NCBI GenBank assembly: GCA_029948255.1
Contig: JALIZF010001913.1
Coordinates: 1,364,001-1,428,000, forward strand
Reading direction: 5' to 3'
From: Telmatactis stephensoni
Taxonomy: Eukaryota > Cnidaria > Anthozoa > Actiniaria > Isophelliidae
Length of the DNA: 64,000 nucleotides
Part shown: positions 61,791 through 64,000 of the stretch, in pieces
Layout of the letters: every line of letters starts with the position of its first letter
How positions within the stretch are numbered: position 1 is the stretch's first letter
Translations under genes and position numbers: made by a program
Notes under the pieces: model-generated
What the model was told of the DNA's origin: nothing
Databases searched by the model: none
What the model saw: only the letters and a program-made list of their open reading frames with translations

Positions 61791-63060
61791 TATGTAAACT
61801 AAACTTATAAGTTGTACTATCTTGTAAGAATACCCAATCATCTGCACTGTATAAATAATGCAATGAACACTACAGCTAGATCTATATAGAATTAAATGAA
61901 AGGTTGCTGCATGGATCAAATGATTCGTTAAATTCAATGTATCAAATGATAAAAATAAAATGCGAAGGACTTAGACTTAATGCATTGGTGTCAACCTTCC
62001 TAATGAAAATTAAACGCAGGTATCATCAATATTGCTGTAATTTACCAACCTTTGAGCTTTTTATGCCACGCCTTTCAATATTTTCAATAATACTATAGAT
62101 TTCAATAGTTTAAGAGAATTAGGAGTTTTAATTTATTTCCTTCCCCCAATATTTGTATCCATTGAAAGTTTTATTAATGAAACAAGCTTCAGCCAGTACA
62201 GACTAGCAGTTTTTAGGTCAGTTTGACAAGGATGTCATTTAATAGACACAACGAAAGTGTCCAAGTAATTATTCCTGTTCTGACACATCCAACAGTGTTT
62301 GCAGCAGGAAAGTTAGTTTATTTCGATAAAACTAAGCTGGTAACTTTAATGAATTTAAATCATTGTTAATAATTGTAGGACTAGTCATGATTTTGACCAA
62401 AGTCATTTGCATGAGAATTAATTAGGTTTTTGTTAATGATGCAGTCGTAAACCAAGTTCAAGACTAACTAGATTTGGGAAATTCCCCTTTTTAACAAATA
62501 TCAATCTTTATAGCTAAAACCGTTTTTCTAAATTGGTAATATTTCGCTTTTAGAGAGGAAGTTCGTTTAGTACCTGACGTCATAATATATGATTGTGACG
62601 TCATAATGTTCCGTCGGGCTGAAGAGAAGGTATGACTTCATAATGTAGTTGTGACGCCATGGAGATTCTTTGACGCAAGAGGGAAACTACACTGCAAAAA
62701 CGCGCGAGTAAATTTACTCCAAAACTTGAGTAAATCGGTGCATCCACAGTAACTCACTTATCCGAGTGAATTTACTCAGTTATTTGCGTAAAGGGTACGC
62801 AGTTACGTAAATAACTGAGTAAATTTACTCGGATAAGTGAGTTACTGTGGATGCACCGATTTACTCAAGATTTTGAGAAAATTTACTCGTGCGCTTTTGC
62901 AGTGTATAGACAATTTATTTATGAGTGCCTAGAATCACCAGGGGCGAATTCAGCCTTTTCTTCAGGAGGGGGTACACCATCATATAAACACACCGAATCG
63001 CAATTTGATGGCAAATTTGAATAACTATTCAAACTTATTGAATATTCATGAACCTTCCTG
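61791..63060. other. 3' flank of receptor 7 and array edge
   Basis: Shared 3' tail, without the TTCC tract and without AGAAGAATTG (deleted after GAAGGACTTAGA). 62270-62660 repeats 58430-58800. Then a palindromic MITE and the repeat also seen at 67-155. No gene. Confidence 0.6.
62687..62906. mobile_element. Palindromic MITE (CACTGCAAAA ends)
   Basis: CACTGCAAAAACGCGCGAGT at the left mirrors the right end (CTCGTGCGCTTTTGCAGTG). GAGTAAATTTACTC and ATCGGTGCATCCACAGTAAC are also mirrored, so nearly the whole element folds back. TA flanks both sides. Confidence 0.85.
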
Positions 63061-63147
63061 GTGACGTCATTAGCATTATTTGAGGCAACATTAATTATGC
63101 ATAAGTGTCAGTTGGCGCGAAGCTGCGGCTTGACGTTGAGCTGCAAA

Positions 63148-63422
63148 ATGGTTGAACCTCGTCCGCCCAGCAGATCGCTGTTATCTACAACTATGGCTGA
63201 GATTATAGCTCCTTTGGAGAGTTCAACAACGAGTCAAGTCCCACCATCGTCTAGCAATTTAATTGTAACTTCTGGGCGGACGGCTAGCGTTTCATCATCA
63301 GTCAGTACACCTTCATCTTCGTCAGTTACCGTGGTTTCAACTCTATCGAACCCGATTCCAAGCACCTCAAGTTCAGTTACTGGAGATCAGAGTGTGAATC
63401 AGCAAAGTAAAGAGGTTTTAGA
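63148..63422 (+). CDS. Possible first coding exon of a Ser/Thr-rich protein
   Basis: From ATG (MVEPRPPSRSL), or an in-frame ATG at 63061, the frame is rich in Ser, Thr, Val and Pro (SSVSTPSSSSVTVVSTL). It ends at a consensus splice donor, GAG|GTAAAC, at 63423. No domain is recognised. It could be a host gene or the first exon of a mobile-element gene; the rest lies outside or is not visible. Confidence 0.35.
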
Positions 63423-63859
63423 GGTAAACCTTTTGCTCGATGTTTGTTTAATAAATATTCTATAGTGCCGAGGCCGATCGTTTTCGTTTCACTCTATGTA
63501 GATCGCTTGGTTTTCATCATCGTTGTGCTTTTAGTTACAGTTTGGTTTATTTAACTGGTCGCTTTAGTTTTACTCACTAGTTTTACTTCTTGTTGACAAG
63601 TTAGTTTAAATTTGCCGCGTTTTTGCATAATGAAGTCAAGTTTTAGCTTTGTTCTTTATGCTTCGGTTACCTCGTGCTTTTACAAAACTTAATGTTTTCT
63701 ACCTTTTGTTTTTGTATTTTGGGTTTATGATTATGAATGTTCACTTATTCTATTTTTGGTGGTTTGTTTGTTTGGTTTATTTTGCAAATTATTTTATCGC
63801 TAGTCACTCAGTAAGTTTTCCGCGTTCAGGGTTTTTTCTTTAATGCGTAAGTTTCTGGC
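63423..63859. other. T-rich stretch, no gene supported
   Basis: T-rich + strand sequence, possibly an intron following the candidate exon. The 64-codon frame at 63649 is all aromatic and hydrophobic from T-richness. Confidence 0.4.
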
Positions 63860-64000
63860 CAAGGGCTAGGCTAATCAAGGGTCTAGTTTGGGTTAAGCAT
63901 CAGGCCGAGTCAATATGGTCTAGGTCGAAGCAAGGACCAGGCTGAGTTAAGGGTCTAGGTCGAGTCAAGGACCAGGCTGAGTTAAGGGTCTAGGTCGAGT
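63860..64000. repeat. 35-bp minisatellite reaching the window end
   Basis: Units of GGGTCTAGGTCGAGTCAAGG then ACCAGGCTGAGTTAA repeat head to tail, more exact toward 64000, and continue beyond the window. Confidence 0.8.

Noticed and set aside
63649..63843. 64-codon hydrophobic frame
   Set aside because: T-rich sequence; no signals of a gene.

Overview
The window looks like a piece of an anthozoan, probably stony-coral, genome. The evidence is AT-rich DNA with many small inverted-repeat elements, plus a tandem array of intronless, rhodopsin-like receptor genes of a kind expanded in corals. The species call is inference; no rRNA or marker gene is present.

Host layer. Seven copies of one receptor gene lie on the + strand (starts at 3233, 6936, 46131, 49694, 53055, 56777, 60867). 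Six are open. The third is broken by one inserted base. The copies share 5' and 3' flanking modules. Five carry a duplicated 5' module with a decoy 10-codon reading frame about 500 bp before the true start. Four or five have a CAA-coded glutamine run (14-23 pure residues, or an interrupted run) in the third intracellular loop.

Viral layer. A Polinton/adintovirus-like DNA element (8144-42466) sits in the 3' flank of the second receptor. It has 91-bp identical terminal inverted repeats and a GAAGA target duplication. Undisturbed copies of the target survive beside other receptors. It encodes a PolB-like polymerase fused to an SF1 helicase (helicase end broken), an HNH nuclease domain, a decayed retroviral-type integrase, a packaging ATPase, small membrane proteins, candidate capsid and fibre-like proteins, a major-capsid-like protein cut off at its start, a BRO/VRR-NUC protein, zinc-finger proteins and a VLTF3-like late transcription factor. 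Nearly every viral start codon is directly preceded by TATA-rich sequence of the form TATATA-ATG. One divergent gene pair is separated by only 8 bp. Short AAAAATC/GATTTTT hairpins end several genes. A 76-bp inverted repeat around seven 42-bp repeats (17309-17759) is a candidate origin.

Nested layer. The viral element is split by about 19.2 kb (21167-40416). This insert is bounded by an inverted 47-bp repeat and by inverted arrays of CGGCT/AGCCG motifs. No transposase is recognised in it. It contains a full BEL/Pao LTR retrotransposon (26331-32635) with apparently identical LTRs, one 1800-codon frame and a CAGAA target duplication. It also holds an older broken BEL/Pao copy, several MITEs and simple repeats.

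Order of events inferred from nesting: receptor duplication, viral integration, 19-kb insertion into the virus, then the young BEL/Pao insertion. Small MITEs and a TIR element carrying an open reading frame mark further insertions into individual receptor flanks.
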